This document shows positions 26,042 through 33,744 of a stretch of 64,000 nt of DNA, one piece after another (the stretch's first letter is position 1; each line of letters starts with the position of its first letter). The DNA lies in NCBI GenBank assembly GCA_910585525.1, contig CAJUFR010000001.1, forward strand, positions 1 through 64,000, read 5' to 3'. The DNA comes from an uncultured Angelakisella sp. (GTDB lineage: Bacteria > Bacillota > Clostridia > Oscillospirales > Ruminococcaceae). The notes below the pieces were generated by a model that was given only the letters and a program-made list of their open reading frames with translations, did no database searches and had not been told where the DNA came from. The translations under genes and the position numbers were made by a program.

Positions 26042-26230
26042 GTGTTCACCAAGGAGCAGCTTTACCAGCATGTCTGGGGGGATGTGCTGGTGGACGCCGG
26101 GGCGGTGATGGTCTACATCAGCCACCTGCGCAACAAGCTGGAAAAGGACCCCCAAAACCCCCGGTACCTGCGAACGGTGTGGGGGCAAGGATATCAGTTC
26201 GTCGTGGAGGAAGGAGAACAGGAAATATGA
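26042..26230 (+). pseudogene. Truncated OmpR/PhoB-type DNA-binding domain
   Basis: Starting at GTG 26042, 62 residues match only the C-terminal two-thirds of a response-regulator winged helix: QVFTKEQLYQHVWGD, then VYISHLRNKLEKDPQNPRYLRTVWGQGYQF. The same frame extends upstream as ...RLTGGQ before a stop at 26003, so the receiver domain and the first winged-helix strands are missing. No convincing ribosome binding site precedes it. Its stop overlaps the start of the next gene (ATGA at 26227). It could still be translated, but is most likely a relic of a response regulator. Confidence 0.7.
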
Positions 26231-27738
26231 GAGGGATGCAAACATCGGTACAGGACATCCGCCGCCGCATCTTCACCGAGGTGGCCAAAATGGGCTACGA
26301 GGGCGGGGATTATTCCCGCATCGAGGAGCTGCCCTATAAGATCATCCCCGGGGAGGCGGCCCAGTACCGGGAATCGATCTTTTTGGAGCGGGCCATCGTG
26401 GGGGAACGGCTCCGGCTGGCCATGGGTCTGCCCCTGCGCCCCATGGATGAGCACGCCCCCCTTTCCATGGGGGTGAACGAAAGCGCCATCGCCGAAAAAT
26501 ACTACGAGCCCCCCCTCATCAACCTCATCAAGTTCGCCTGCAACGGCTGCCCGGAAAAGCAGTACCGGGTCACCGACTGCTGCCAGGGCTGTCTTGCCCA
26601 CCCCTGCAGCGAAAGCTGCCCCAAGGACGCCATCATCGTCCACAAAAACGGCCAGTCGGTCATCGACACCAGCAAGTGCATCCGCTGCGGCAAGTGCGCC
26701 GCCGCCTGCCCCTACGGGGCCATCATCAAGATGGAGCGCCCCTGCGCCGCCGCCTGCGGCATGGACGCCATCGGAACCGACGAGCAGGGCAAGGCCACCA
26801 TCGACCAGGACAAGTGCGTCTCCTGCGGCATGTGCCTGGTGAACTGCCCCTTCGGCGCCATCTCGGACAAGGGGCAGATCTTCCAGCTGATCCAGTCCAT
26901 CAAGCGGGGGGACCGGGTCATCGCCATCGTGGCCCCCGCCTTTATCGGCCAGTTCGGGGCCGCCCTGCCGCCGGAGAAGTTCGAGGCCGCCATGAAGCAG
27001 CTGGGCTTTGACAGCGTGGTGGAGGTGGCCATCGGCGCCGACCTCTGCACCATCGAGGAGGCCAAGGACTTCCTCCGGGCGGTGCCGGAGGAGCAGCCCT
27101 TTATGGCCACCTCCTGCTGCCCCTCCTGGTCGGTGATGGCCAAAAAGCTGTTCCCCACCATCTCCCACTGTATCTCCATGGCCATGACCCCCATGGTCCT
27201 CACCGCCCGCCTGCAAAAGAAGGAGCACAAGGGGTGCAAGATCGCCTTTATCGGCCCCTGCGCCTCCAAGAAGCTGGAGGCCAGCCGCCGCACCATCCGC
27301 AGCGACGTGGACTTCGTCCTCACCTTTGAGGAACTGATGGGGATGTTCGAGGCCAAGGAGGTGGACTTCAGCCAGATCACCGAGGAGAAGCCGCTGGAGG
27401 AGGGCACCGGCGCCGGCCGTGGCTTTGCCGTCGGCGGCGGCGTCGCCAAGGCGGTGGCCGACGTCATCCACGACATGGACCCGGACCGGGAGGTAAAGAT
27501 CGCCAGCGCCCAGGGCCTTGCCGAGTGCAAGCGGCTGCTGGCCATGGCCCGGGCGGGGAAGTACAACGGCTACCTGCTGGAGGGGATGGCCTGCCCCGGC
27601 GGCTGTGTGGCAGGGGCCGGAACGCTCCAGCCCATCAACAAGTCCTCCGCCACCGTGGTGAAGTACGCCAAGGACGCCAGTCTCCAGAAGGCCACCGATT
27701 CCAAGTACGAGATCACCCTCAGTCTGCTGGGCGACTAA
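26227..27738 (+). CDS. [FeFe]-hydrogenase-type iron-sulfur protein (group B-like)
   Basis: A 503-aa protein with an N-terminal Cys-rich segment (FACNGCPEKQYRVTDCCQGC), two 4Fe-4S ferredoxin motifs (CIRCGKCAAACPYGA; CVSCGMCLVNCPFGA), and an H-cluster domain. The three H-cluster loops are TSCCPSW (L1, ~res. 295), GPCASKK (L2, ~345) and MACPGGCVAGAG (L3, ~453). L2 has Gly where classic HydA has Met, as in group B enzymes of clostridia. Group B proteins may evolve or sense H2; activity is unproven. ATG 26227 follows AAGGAG at suitable spacing. No HydEFG maturases are in the window. Confidence 0.85.
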   Translation: MRGMQTSVQDIRRRIFTEVAKMGYEGGDYSRIEELPYKIIPGEAAQYRESIFLERAIVGERLRLAMGLPLRPMDEHAPLSMGVNESAIAEKYYEPPLINLIKFACNGCPEKQYRVTDCCQGCLAHPCSESCPKDAIIVHKNGQSVIDTSKCIRCGKCAAACPYGAIIKMERPCAAACGMDAIGTDEQGKATIDQDKCVSCGMCLVNCPFGAISDKGQIFQLIQSIKRGDRVIAIVAPAFIGQFGAALPPEKFEAAMKQLGFDSVVEVAIGADLCTIEEAKDFLRAVPEEQPFMATSCCPSWSVMAKKLFPTISHCISMAMTPMVLTARLQKKEHKGCKIAFIGPCASKKLEASRRTIRSDVDFVLTFEELMGMFEAKEVDFSQITEEKPLEEGTGAGRGFAVGGGVAKAVADVIHDMDPDREVKIASAQGLAECKRLLAMARAGKYNGYLLEGMACPGGCVAGAGTLQPINKSSATVVKYAKDASLQKATDSKYEITLSLLGD

Positions 27739-27842
27739 CAGAAGGAGGACCTCCCTCTGAAAAATTTTGTACAGCTTGAAGACATTTTGCCGCCATTGTC
27801 GTATCAATAGATAGACAAGGTAGAAAGAGGGAGGAGCCAGCC

Positions 27843-28412
27843 ATGAACAAGGATATCTACATCGTCATCAGCCAGACCGGGACCAAATTTTCCCGTTTTC
27901 TCCATATCTTCAACCGTACCCCCTACAACCACGCGTCCATCGCCCTGGATGGCGGGATGGACACGCTGTACAGCTTCGGCCGCCAGTGCCTGTGGCTGCC
28001 CATCGCCAGCGGCTTTGTCCGGGAGGCCCCCGGCCGGGGCATCTACCGCCGGTACAAGGACACCCAGTGCGCCGTCTACCGGGTGACGGTGAGCGACAGC
28101 CAGCACGCCCGCCTGGCCGAGGCTATCCGCCGGTTTGAGGAGGAGGAATGGGCCTACCGCTACAACTTCCTGGGGCTGCTGACCATGATGGCGGGCATCC
28201 CCTTCCGCCGCCGTCACCACTTTGTCTGCTCCCAGTTCGTGGCCTACGTGCTGTACCAAAGCGGCCTGTGGGGGCTGGATAAGGACATCTCCCTGGCCCG
28301 TCCCCAGGACTTTGCCGCCCTCCCCGGCGTCCAGCTGGTCTACCAGGGGCGCCTGAACGACTGCAAGATGGCGCAGCCCAGGCGCCTGAAGATCGTCCAC
28401 GGGGCGGCGTGA
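27843..28412 (+). CDS. Papain-like (permuted NlpC/P60, YiiX/YebB-like) protein
   Basis: A 189-aa cytoplasmic protein resembling permuted NlpC/P60 enzymes. The presumed catalytic His30 lies in YNHASIAL early in the chain and the Cys in HHFVCSQFVAYVLYQSG (Cys129), the reverse order of classical P60. The region between contains YNFLGLLTMM, usual for this group. No signal peptide. These proteins often act on lipids or peptides; substrate unknown. GGGAGGAG precedes the ATG; a hairpin terminator follows. Confidence 0.7.
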   Translation: MNKDIYIVISQTGTKFSRFLHIFNRTPYNHASIALDGGMDTLYSFGRQCLWLPIASGFVREAPGRGIYRRYKDTQCAVYRVTVSDSQHARLAEAIRRFEEEEWAYRYNFLGLLTMMAGIPFRRRHHFVCSQFVAYVLYQSGLWGLDKDISLARPQDFAALPGVQLVYQGRLNDCKMAQPRRLKIVHGAA

Positions 28413-28456
28413 CAGCGGGGGAGCCCAAGCCTAAAAAACCAAACAAGACCCAAAAG

Positions 28457-28497
28457 CACCACCTCCGGCGGAACTCCCGCCCGGGGGTGGTGGTTTT
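28457..28497 (+). terminator. Terminator of the papain-like gene
   Basis: CACCACCTCCGG / CCGGGGGTGGTG stem followed by TTTTTTA. Confidence 0.8.
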
Positions 28498-28550
28498 TTA
28501 TGGGAGAGAAATATTGCATTAAAAATTTTTAGACAAAATAAAAATTTTTC

Positions 28551-28580
28551 TCGACACCGGGGGCGGAAACATGGTATATT
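28551..28580 (+). promoter_or_regulatory. Possible promoter of the cytosine-permease-like gene
   Basis: TCGACA (28551-28556), 18 bases, TATATT (28575-28580), followed by the structured leader. Confidence 0.45.
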
Positions 28581-28647
28581 GTAAATGCAAACAGAATTTC
28601 CGCCTGTCATAGCAAAGAAACTATGCAAAAATAGAAGCATCGGGTCG

Positions 28648-28790
28648 TTGCGGTTTGTGCACGGATCGCCCGGGGAACTGCTCCCCGGTAAGACCAGAAG
28701 GCCTCCTTGGGGGAATGGAGACTTAACGCCCCGACGCTGCCGCCGGTTGCAAACGGCGGCGGGGCAGGCGGAAATGATATCAAACCGCAA
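28648..28790 (+). promoter_or_regulatory. Structured mRNA leader of unknown class before the NCS1 permease
   Basis: The leader is closed by a perfect 10-bp helix, TTGCGGTTTG (28648-28657) with CAAACCGCAA (28781-28790), ending directly at the AAGGAGGA ribosome binding site (28791-28798). Inside are a 7-bp CCGGGGA/TCCCCGG hairpin (28670-28688), a conserved-looking purine-rich junction, and a long GCTGCCGCCG/CGGCGGCGGGGC hairpin near 28735-28765. I could not match it to the purine, TPP, guanidine, preQ1 or T-box patterns. Closing against the ribosome binding site suggests control of translation. Role inferred from geometry. Confidence 0.5.
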
Positions 28791-28804
28791 AAGGAGGATC
28801 CTCG

Positions 28805-29623
28805 ATGAAGGAACAGACCATTCCCCAGAACGCGCGGCAGGACAGTGAATTTTCCCTCTGCGCCGTCCCGGAAAGTGAGAGAAAATCCTACATAAGCCTG
28901 ACCATTATCTGGACCGGCTTTATCTTCGCCATCATCAGCCTGATGGCCGGCGGCAGCCTGGCCATGGGACTGAGCTTCCAGGAGATCATGATCGTCAGCC
29001 TTATCGGCAACGTCTTTTTGTGCGCCATCGCCGCTTCCCTCACCGGCCTGCTGGGGGGCAACATCCTGATGCTCATCTGCGGCTCCATCGCCACCATCGC
29101 CATGAACGAGTACGACCTCACCCTTATCCTGCTGGGCTTCGGCCTGGTCATCCCCTCCCTGATCCTGATGACCACCAACATCTTCACCACCAACGCCGCC
29201 AACCTCTACTCCACCGGCCTGAACCTGGCAAACTCCTTCAAGATCGGCCGCACCAAGATGATGCTCATCCTCATCGGCGTTTCCGCCGCCGCCACCCTGT
29301 TAAAGCCCCACGAGGCGGACTTCTACTACACCTTCCTCAACGCCCTGGGCAACGTCATCCCGCCCCTGGCCGGCATCATCGTGGTGAACAAGGGCCGGTA
29401 CCTCCCCCTGGAGAAGAGCCGGTTCGTGGCCTGGAACCCCATCCCCTGGATCAGCTGGGTGGTCAGCGTCATCATCGTCTTTACCCTGGCCGCCGTGGCC
29501 CCCCGGGTCCAGGAGAATATCTCCGCCCCCTTCATCGGCATCGTCCTGGGCGCCGTGTTCCATATCATCCTGATGAAGGCCACCAAGACCAAGGTCAACC
29601 TGGCGGAAACGGAGGAGAAGTGA
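28805..29623 (+). CDS. NCS1 family cytosine-permease-like protein with central deletion
   Basis: A 272-aa membrane protein. Residues 1-80 match the start of CodB-type nucleobase permeases (two helices) and residues 82-272 match their last five helices (NIFTTNAANLYSTGLNLAN corresponds to the CodB segment LNIWTTNDNALYASGL). Between them, about 150 residues of the ~420-aa family, including helices 3 to about 7, are absent; the join is near nt 29045-29062 (TGLLGGNILML). The frame is kept and the ribosome binding site is strong. Substrate sites of NCS1 permeases lie in the lost helices, so transport activity is doubtful. Confidence 0.7.
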   Translation: MKEQTIPQNARQDSEFSLCAVPESERKSYISLTIIWTGFIFAIISLMAGGSLAMGLSFQEIMIVSLIGNVFLCAIAASLTGLLGGNILMLICGSIATIAMNEYDLTLILLGFGLVIPSLILMTTNIFTTNAANLYSTGLNLANSFKIGRTKMMLILIGVSAAATLLKPHEADFYYTFLNALGNVIPPLAGIIVVNKGRYLPLEKSRFVAWNPIPWISWVVSVIIVFTLAAVAPRVQENISAPFIGIVLGAVFHIILMKATKTKVNLAETEEK

Positions 29624-29624
29624 C

Positions 29625-29807
29625 ATGAAAGACAACAAGAACCTGGGCCGGTACAAGCTGGCCGCCCTGGCGGGCACCGTGATCATGGCGGTGGGCTCGT
29701 TTATGGCCTGCCTCTGCACCGATCCCGTCCCGGCCAACACCGGCAACGCCCTGCTGCTGGTGAGCATCGCCGTGATGCTCTACGGCTACTCGGTCTGGCA
29801 GCCGTAA
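29625..29807 (+). CDS. Small two-helix membrane protein (60 aa)
   Basis: Begins one base after the permease-like stop, with GGAGAAG inside the end of that gene. Two hydrophobic helices (LAALAGTVIMAVGSFMACLC and NALLLVSIAVMLYGY). Position suggests it works with the permease; no family recognised. Confidence 0.55.
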   Translation: MKDNKNLGRYKLAALAGTVIMAVGSFMACLCTDPVPANTGNALLLVSIAVMLYGYSVWQP

Positions 29808-29823
29808 AAGGTACATAAAAAAT

Positions 29824-29852
29824 TCCGGCGCGGGAAGGTATCCCGCGCCGGA
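29824..29852. terminator. Bidirectional hairpin terminator
   Basis: TCCGGCGCGGGA-AGGTA-TCCCGCGCCGGA; leftward it is followed by a T run (ATTTTTTATG), suited to ending the regulator gene at 29859. Confidence 0.75.
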
Positions 29853-29858
29853 GGGCCG

Positions 29859-30509
29859 TCATTCCGCCTTGCTGGCGTCCATGTAGCTGTATAGGGTGTA
29901 CTTGCTGATGCCGAACTGCCGGCTCACCTTGTCGCCGCTTTTGGTGACCAGGAAGGCCCCGGCGTTGTTGAGGAACTGGATGGCCTTTACCTTGTCGTCC
30001 TTGGTCATCATCGCCACCGGCTTGCCCACCAGCTTGATGGACTGGCTGATGAGCTCGTCCAGCAGGTCGTTGACGTTGAGGGGGATGCTCTCCGGCTCCG
30101 GGGACTGGCCGGCGGCCTCCCCGGTGGAGACCAGGGAGTGGATGCTGCCCTCGATGGCCAGCAGGCTGGTGATATCGTAGTTGATGGCCAGGATGGCGCA
30201 GACCTTCCCCTCCTCGTCCCGGATATACAGGGTGCTGCTTTTTAGGATGCGGTTGTCGTGGGTCCTGGTGAGGTAGGACAGCTTGTCCTTCAGGGCGGCG
30301 GGGTCGGACTTCAGCGCCTCCAGCACGATGTGGCTGGGGCCGTCCCCCTGCTTGCGGTGGGAGACATGGCCATTTTCGATAAGGACGATGCTGTTGTCCA
30401 GCCGGTCGGGGTCCAGGTCGTGGACCACCACCTCGCAGTTGCTGCCGAACTGGGCGGCCAGGCCGTGGGCGATCTGCCGGAGGGTGTCCAGCATCAGATG
30501 ATCTAACAA
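29859..30509 (-). CDS. YheO-like PAS / helix-turn-helix transcriptional regulator
   Basis: A 216-aa regulator. The N-terminal YheO/PAS-like domain (res. ~10-130) contains the family's NCEVVVHDLDPDRLDNSIVLIENGHVS and AILAINYDITSL. The C-terminal DNA-binding domain (res. ~165-212) has GAFLVTKSGDKVSRQFGISKYTLYSYMD. Start chosen at TTG 30509, eight bases after AAAGGAG; ATG 30494 is the alternative. Related proteins (DauR) sense metabolites and control catabolic operons. Divergent from ssnA, its probable target. Confidence 0.8.
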   Translation of the reverse strand: MLDHLMLDTLRQIAHGLAAQFGSNCEVVVHDLDPDRLDNSIVLIENGHVSHRKQGDGPSHIVLEALKSDPAALKDKLSYLTRTHDNRILKSSTLYIRDEEGKVCAILAINYDITSLLAIEGSIHSLVSTGEAAGQSPEPESIPLNVNDLLDELISQSIKLVGKPVAMMTKDDKVKAIQFLNNAGAFLVTKSGDKVSRQFGISKYTLYSYMDASKAE

Positions 30510-30632
30510 AGGGATCGCTCCTTTTTTTGTTGGGATATTCTCCATTTTACCACGATATGGGGTGGGGGACAAGGGAAAAGGACGGTAGGCTAAAAAATTT
30601 TTTTGAGAAACAGCGGGAAAGGGGACAACGTT

Positions 30633-31964
30633 ATGATCCTTGTGGCAAACGGGAGCCTGCTCACCGGGGACCCGGCTCTGCCCTGGCTGGACCGGGGCGG
30701 GGTGGTGGTGGACGACGACGGGCTCATCCGGGAGGCAGGGCCGGAGGGGAAGCTGAAAAAAGCCTACCCCGGTGCCCGTTACATCGACGCCAGGGGCGGC
30801 GTCATCATGCCGGGCTTTGTGAATCTGCACCACCACTGTTATTCCGCCTTCGCCCGGGGGCTGTCCATGAAGGGCTACCGGCCCGCCGGTTTTTTGCAGA
30901 TCCTGGAGGGGATGTGGTGGCGGCTGGACCGGGCCATGACCCTGGAGGACGTCTACCACAGCGCCGCCGTGACCTTCCTGGAATGTGTCCGGGCCGGTGT
31001 CACCACCGTCTTTGACCACCACGCCAGCTACGGGGCCATCCAGGGCAGCCTGTCGGAGGTGAGCCGGGCGGCGGACCGGCTGGGGCTGCGGGCCTGCCTC
31101 TGCTACGAGGTCAGCGACCGGGACGGGGAGGAGAAGTGCACCCAGGCCATCGAGGAAAATCTCCGGTTCCTCCGGGAGGCGGCCCGGCGGAAGGACGAGA
31201 TGCGCCACGGCATGATGGGGATGCACGCCGCCTTCACCCTCAGCGACCGCACCCTGGAGCGGTGTGTCGAGGCGCTGCCCCCTGCCGCCGGGTGCCACAT
31301 CCACGTGGCGGAGGGGCTGGACGACGCCCGCCACAGCCTACAGACCTACGGCAAGCCGGTGGTCCGCCGCCTGCGGGACCGGGGGGTGCTGGGGCGCAAG
31401 ACCATCGCCGCCCACAGCATCCACCTCAACTGGGAGGAGGTGCAGCTGCTCCGGGAGACCGACACCATGGTGGTCCACAACCCCCAGAGCAACATGGGCA
31501 ACGCCGTGGGCTGCGCCAACATCCCGGAGTATGTCAAGGCGGGGGTGACGGTGGGACTGGGCACCGACGGCTACACCAGCGACATGCTGGAAAGCTGCAA
31601 GGCGGCGGGGGTGCTGGCCAAGCACCACAGCCAGGACCCCGGCGCCGGGGCCGAGATACCCGGGCTGCTGTTCCAAAGCAACGCCGCCATGGCCAACCGC
31701 TACTTCAAGACCCCCCTGGGGGTGCTGAAGGCCGGGGCGGCGGGGGACATCATCGTGGTGGACTACCACCCCTTCACCCCCATGGACGGCGGCAACGCCG
31801 GGGGGCATCTGCTCTTCGGCGCCTGCGGCCGGGACGTCACCACCACCATCGTGGCGGGGAAGGTGCTGATGGAGGACCGGGTCTTTCCGGGGCTGGACAC
31901 CCAGAAGCTGCTGGCCGACGCCCGGCAGCAGGCCCGGGACCTTTGGCGCCGTTTGAATGGATAG
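30633..31964 (+). CDS. ssnA: Putative aminohydrolase SsnA
   Basis: A 443-aa amidohydrolase of the SsnA type. Metal ligands: HHH in GFVNLHHHCYSAF (~res. 66), later HIHVAEG and AAHSIHLN, and Asp in GLGTDGYTSDML. SsnA belongs to the anaerobic purine/urate degradation cluster of enterobacteria and gut Firmicutes (ygeW, ygeX, ygeY, hyuA, ygfK, ssnA, xdhD). This copy looks intact, but its downstream partners are broken. AAAGGGG precedes the ATG at 30633. Confidence 0.85.
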   Translation: MILVANGSLLTGDPALPWLDRGGVVVDDDGLIREAGPEGKLKKAYPGARYIDARGGVIMPGFVNLHHHCYSAFARGLSMKGYRPAGFLQILEGMWWRLDRAMTLEDVYHSAAVTFLECVRAGVTTVFDHHASYGAIQGSLSEVSRAADRLGLRACLCYEVSDRDGEEKCTQAIEENLRFLREAARRKDEMRHGMMGMHAAFTLSDRTLERCVEALPPAAGCHIHVAEGLDDARHSLQTYGKPVVRRLRDRGVLGRKTIAAHSIHLNWEEVQLLRETDTMVVHNPQSNMGNAVGCANIPEYVKAGVTVGLGTDGYTSDMLESCKAAGVLAKHHSQDPGAGAEIPGLLFQSNAAMANRYFKTPLGVLKAGAAGDIIVVDYHPFTPMDGGNAGGHLLFGACGRDVTTTIVAGKVLMEDRVFPGLDTQKLLADARQQARDLWRRLNG

Positions 31965-31980
31965 GAGGAAGAAGCTGATA

Positions 31981-32330
31981 TGAGCGACCGTATGCACCCC
32001 ATCCCCTTTGCCCGGATGCTGGACTGGACCCTCCGGGAGTGGCAGGAGAACGGCTCGGTCTTTGGCTGCCACAAGGTGTACCGGGCGGCCCCGGGGCGAC
32101 GCTTTGCCTTTGCCGGCCACCGGGTGGAGACCCCCATCGGCCCCGCCGCCGGGCCCCACACCCAGCTGGCCCAGAACATCGCCGCCGCCTACCTCTGCGG
32201 CGGGCGGATCATGGAACTGAAAACGGTGCAGCAGCTGGACGGGGAGGACCTGCACGTCTCCAAGCCCTGTATCCTGGCGGAGGACGAGGGGTACAACTGC
32301 GAATGGTCCACCGAACTCACCGTCCCCCAG
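31981..32330 (+). pseudogene. 5' fragment of ygfK (putative selenate reductase-like subunit)
   Basis: From ATG 31981, about 117 residues match the N-terminus of YgfK, a ~1000-aa flavin/iron-sulfur oxidoreductase (MHPIPFARMLDWTLREW, TPIGPAAGPHTQLAQNI, GGRIMELKTVQQLDGEDL, NCEWSTELTVPQ). Homology stops at nt 32330 and the frame runs on as unrelated sequence to 32498. The rest of the gene is absent; the next bases belong to another gene. Good ribosome binding site 16 bases after ssnA, as in the intact operon. Confidence 0.85.
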
Positions 32331-32331
32331 C

Positions 32332-32907
32332 GTGCCCCAGGGCGTCATCGGCCTGATGACCCGCTTTGGTATGGATGTTGTTCTGGCCCACCCCGAGGGC
32401 TACGAGGTGATGACGGAGGTGGAGGAGGTGGCGAAGAAAAACGCCGCCGCCACCGGCGGCTCCTTCACCAAGACCCATTCCATGGCGGAGGCGTTTAAGG
32501 ACGCCGACATCGTCTACCCCAAAAGCTGGGCCCCCTTCGCCGCCATGGAGGAGCGCACCCAGCTGTACGGCAACGGCGACACCGAGGGCATCAAGGCCCT
32601 GGAAAAGCGGCTGCTGGCCCAGAACGCGGAGCACAAGGACTGGTGCTGCACCGAGGAACTGATGGCCACCACCCGGGACGGCAAGGCCCTTTACCTCCAC
32701 TGCCTCCCCGCCGACATCAACGACGTCTCCTGCACCGACGGCGAGGTGGAGGCCAGCGTCTTTGACCGCTACCGCACCCCCCTCTACAAGGAGGCCAGCT
32801 TCAAGCCCTATATCATCGCCGCCATGATCTTCCTGGCCAAGATCAAGGACCCCGCCGGGGCGTTGAAGGCCCTGGAGGAGCGGGGTATCGCCCGGAAGCT
32901 GCCCTAA
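32332..32907 (+). pseudogene. 3' fragment of knotted carbamoyltransferase YgeW
   Basis: From nt 32332 (VPQGVIGLMTRFGMDVVLAHPEGYEVM) to the end, 191 residues match the C-terminal half of YgeW, a ~395-aa carbamoyltransferase with knotted fold. The HCLPADI and YPKSWAPF motifs are there. The carbamoyl-phosphate-binding N-terminal half is missing and no ribosome binding site precedes the GTG, so a functional enzyme is unlikely. It is joined directly to the ygfK fragment, out of frame. Confidence 0.85.
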
Positions 32908-32931
32908 GGCCATAAACATCGATTTGAAAAA

Positions 32932-32964
32932 ACCGGTGGCACTCGATAGACGGGTGCCACCGGC
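32932..32964 (+). terminator. Terminator after the ygeW fragment
   Basis: CCGGTGGCAC / GTGCCACCGG stem followed by CTTTGCC, the original operon end. Confidence 0.75.
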
Positions 32965-33072
32965 TTTGCCGTGTTTGGAGGGGATGGGGCGTTATTTCAC
33001 CCCCGGGCCGCCCCTGGAATAGTATAAAGAAGCCATCCCAACAAAAAAGCCCCCACGAAAGGAGCGAACCCT

Positions 33073-33744
33073 ATGGATCGATACTATCCCTTCCAGCTGG
33101 ACCCCCTGGACTACCGCTTTAACGAATTGGAGCCGGTGCTGGACCTGCAAACGGTGCTGCTCCACTACAGCGGCTGCCAGCAGAACTGCGCCCCCCGCCT
33201 CAATGCCGCCCTGGAGGGCTGGCCCCGGTACCAGGACTGGAGCCTTTGCCGGCTGCTGGCGAATGCCGGCCGGCTGCCCCCCGCCCTCCGGGAGCCGGTG
33301 CAGCGGTACGGGGGGAAGCTGCTGGGCCACCAGCTTTACTTTTCCTCCATGACCCCGCCGGTGGGGCAGCAGCCCGACGAGGAACTGGCCGCCGCCATCC
33401 GGGACAGCTTCGGGTCGATGGAGGGGCTGCGGCAGCGGTTCGCCCAGGCCGGCGGGGCGCTGCCCGGGGTTGGGTGGGTCTGGCTGGTCACCGGCCGCCG
33501 GGGCCAGCTGCGGGTGACCGCCACCCGGGACGACGAGACCCCCCTGCCCCAGGGGCTGGCGCCGGTGCTGTGCTGCGACCGGTGGGAGCACGCCTACTTC
33601 CTCCAGTACAAGGGCCAGGCAGACCGCTACCAGGAGGCCTGGTGGCAGCTGGTGGACTGGAAAGCGGCAGGGGAGCGGTACCGGCAGCGGGAGGATATCC
33701 TACAGGCCATGGCCGGTCAGTCCACCCGCCGGGCCTACGGCTGA
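33073..33744 (+). CDS. Divergent Fe/Mn superoxide dismutase homologue
   Basis: A 223-aa protein with the Fe/Mn-SOD fold. All four metal ligands can be placed: His31 (LLHYSG), His in LLGHQLYF, and Asp/His in DRWEHAYFLQY. The second shell is altered: the positions of the usual His30 and Tyr34 (E. coli numbering) are Cys35 and Cys39 here (GCQQNC), and neither of the two known positions for the active-site Gln seems to hold Gln. GVGWVWLV is kept. It may bind metal but be a poor dismutase. Its 3' end overlaps the convergent vanY-type gene by 10 bases. Confidence 0.75.
   Translation: MDRYYPFQLDPLDYRFNELEPVLDLQTVLLHYSGCQQNCAPRLNAALEGWPRYQDWSLCRLLANAGRLPPALREPVQRYGGKLLGHQLYFSSMTPPVGQQPDEELAAAIRDSFGSMEGLRQRFAQAGGALPGVGWVWLVTGRRGQLRVTATRDDETPLPQGLAPVLCCDRWEHAYFLQYKGQADRYQEAWWQLVDWKAAGERYRQREDILQAMAGQSTRRAYG

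Noticed and set aside
28648..28798. Leader tested by eye against purine, TPP, guanidine, preQ1, SAM and T-box patterns
   Set aside because: None of their conserved cores was found; reported as unknown class instead.
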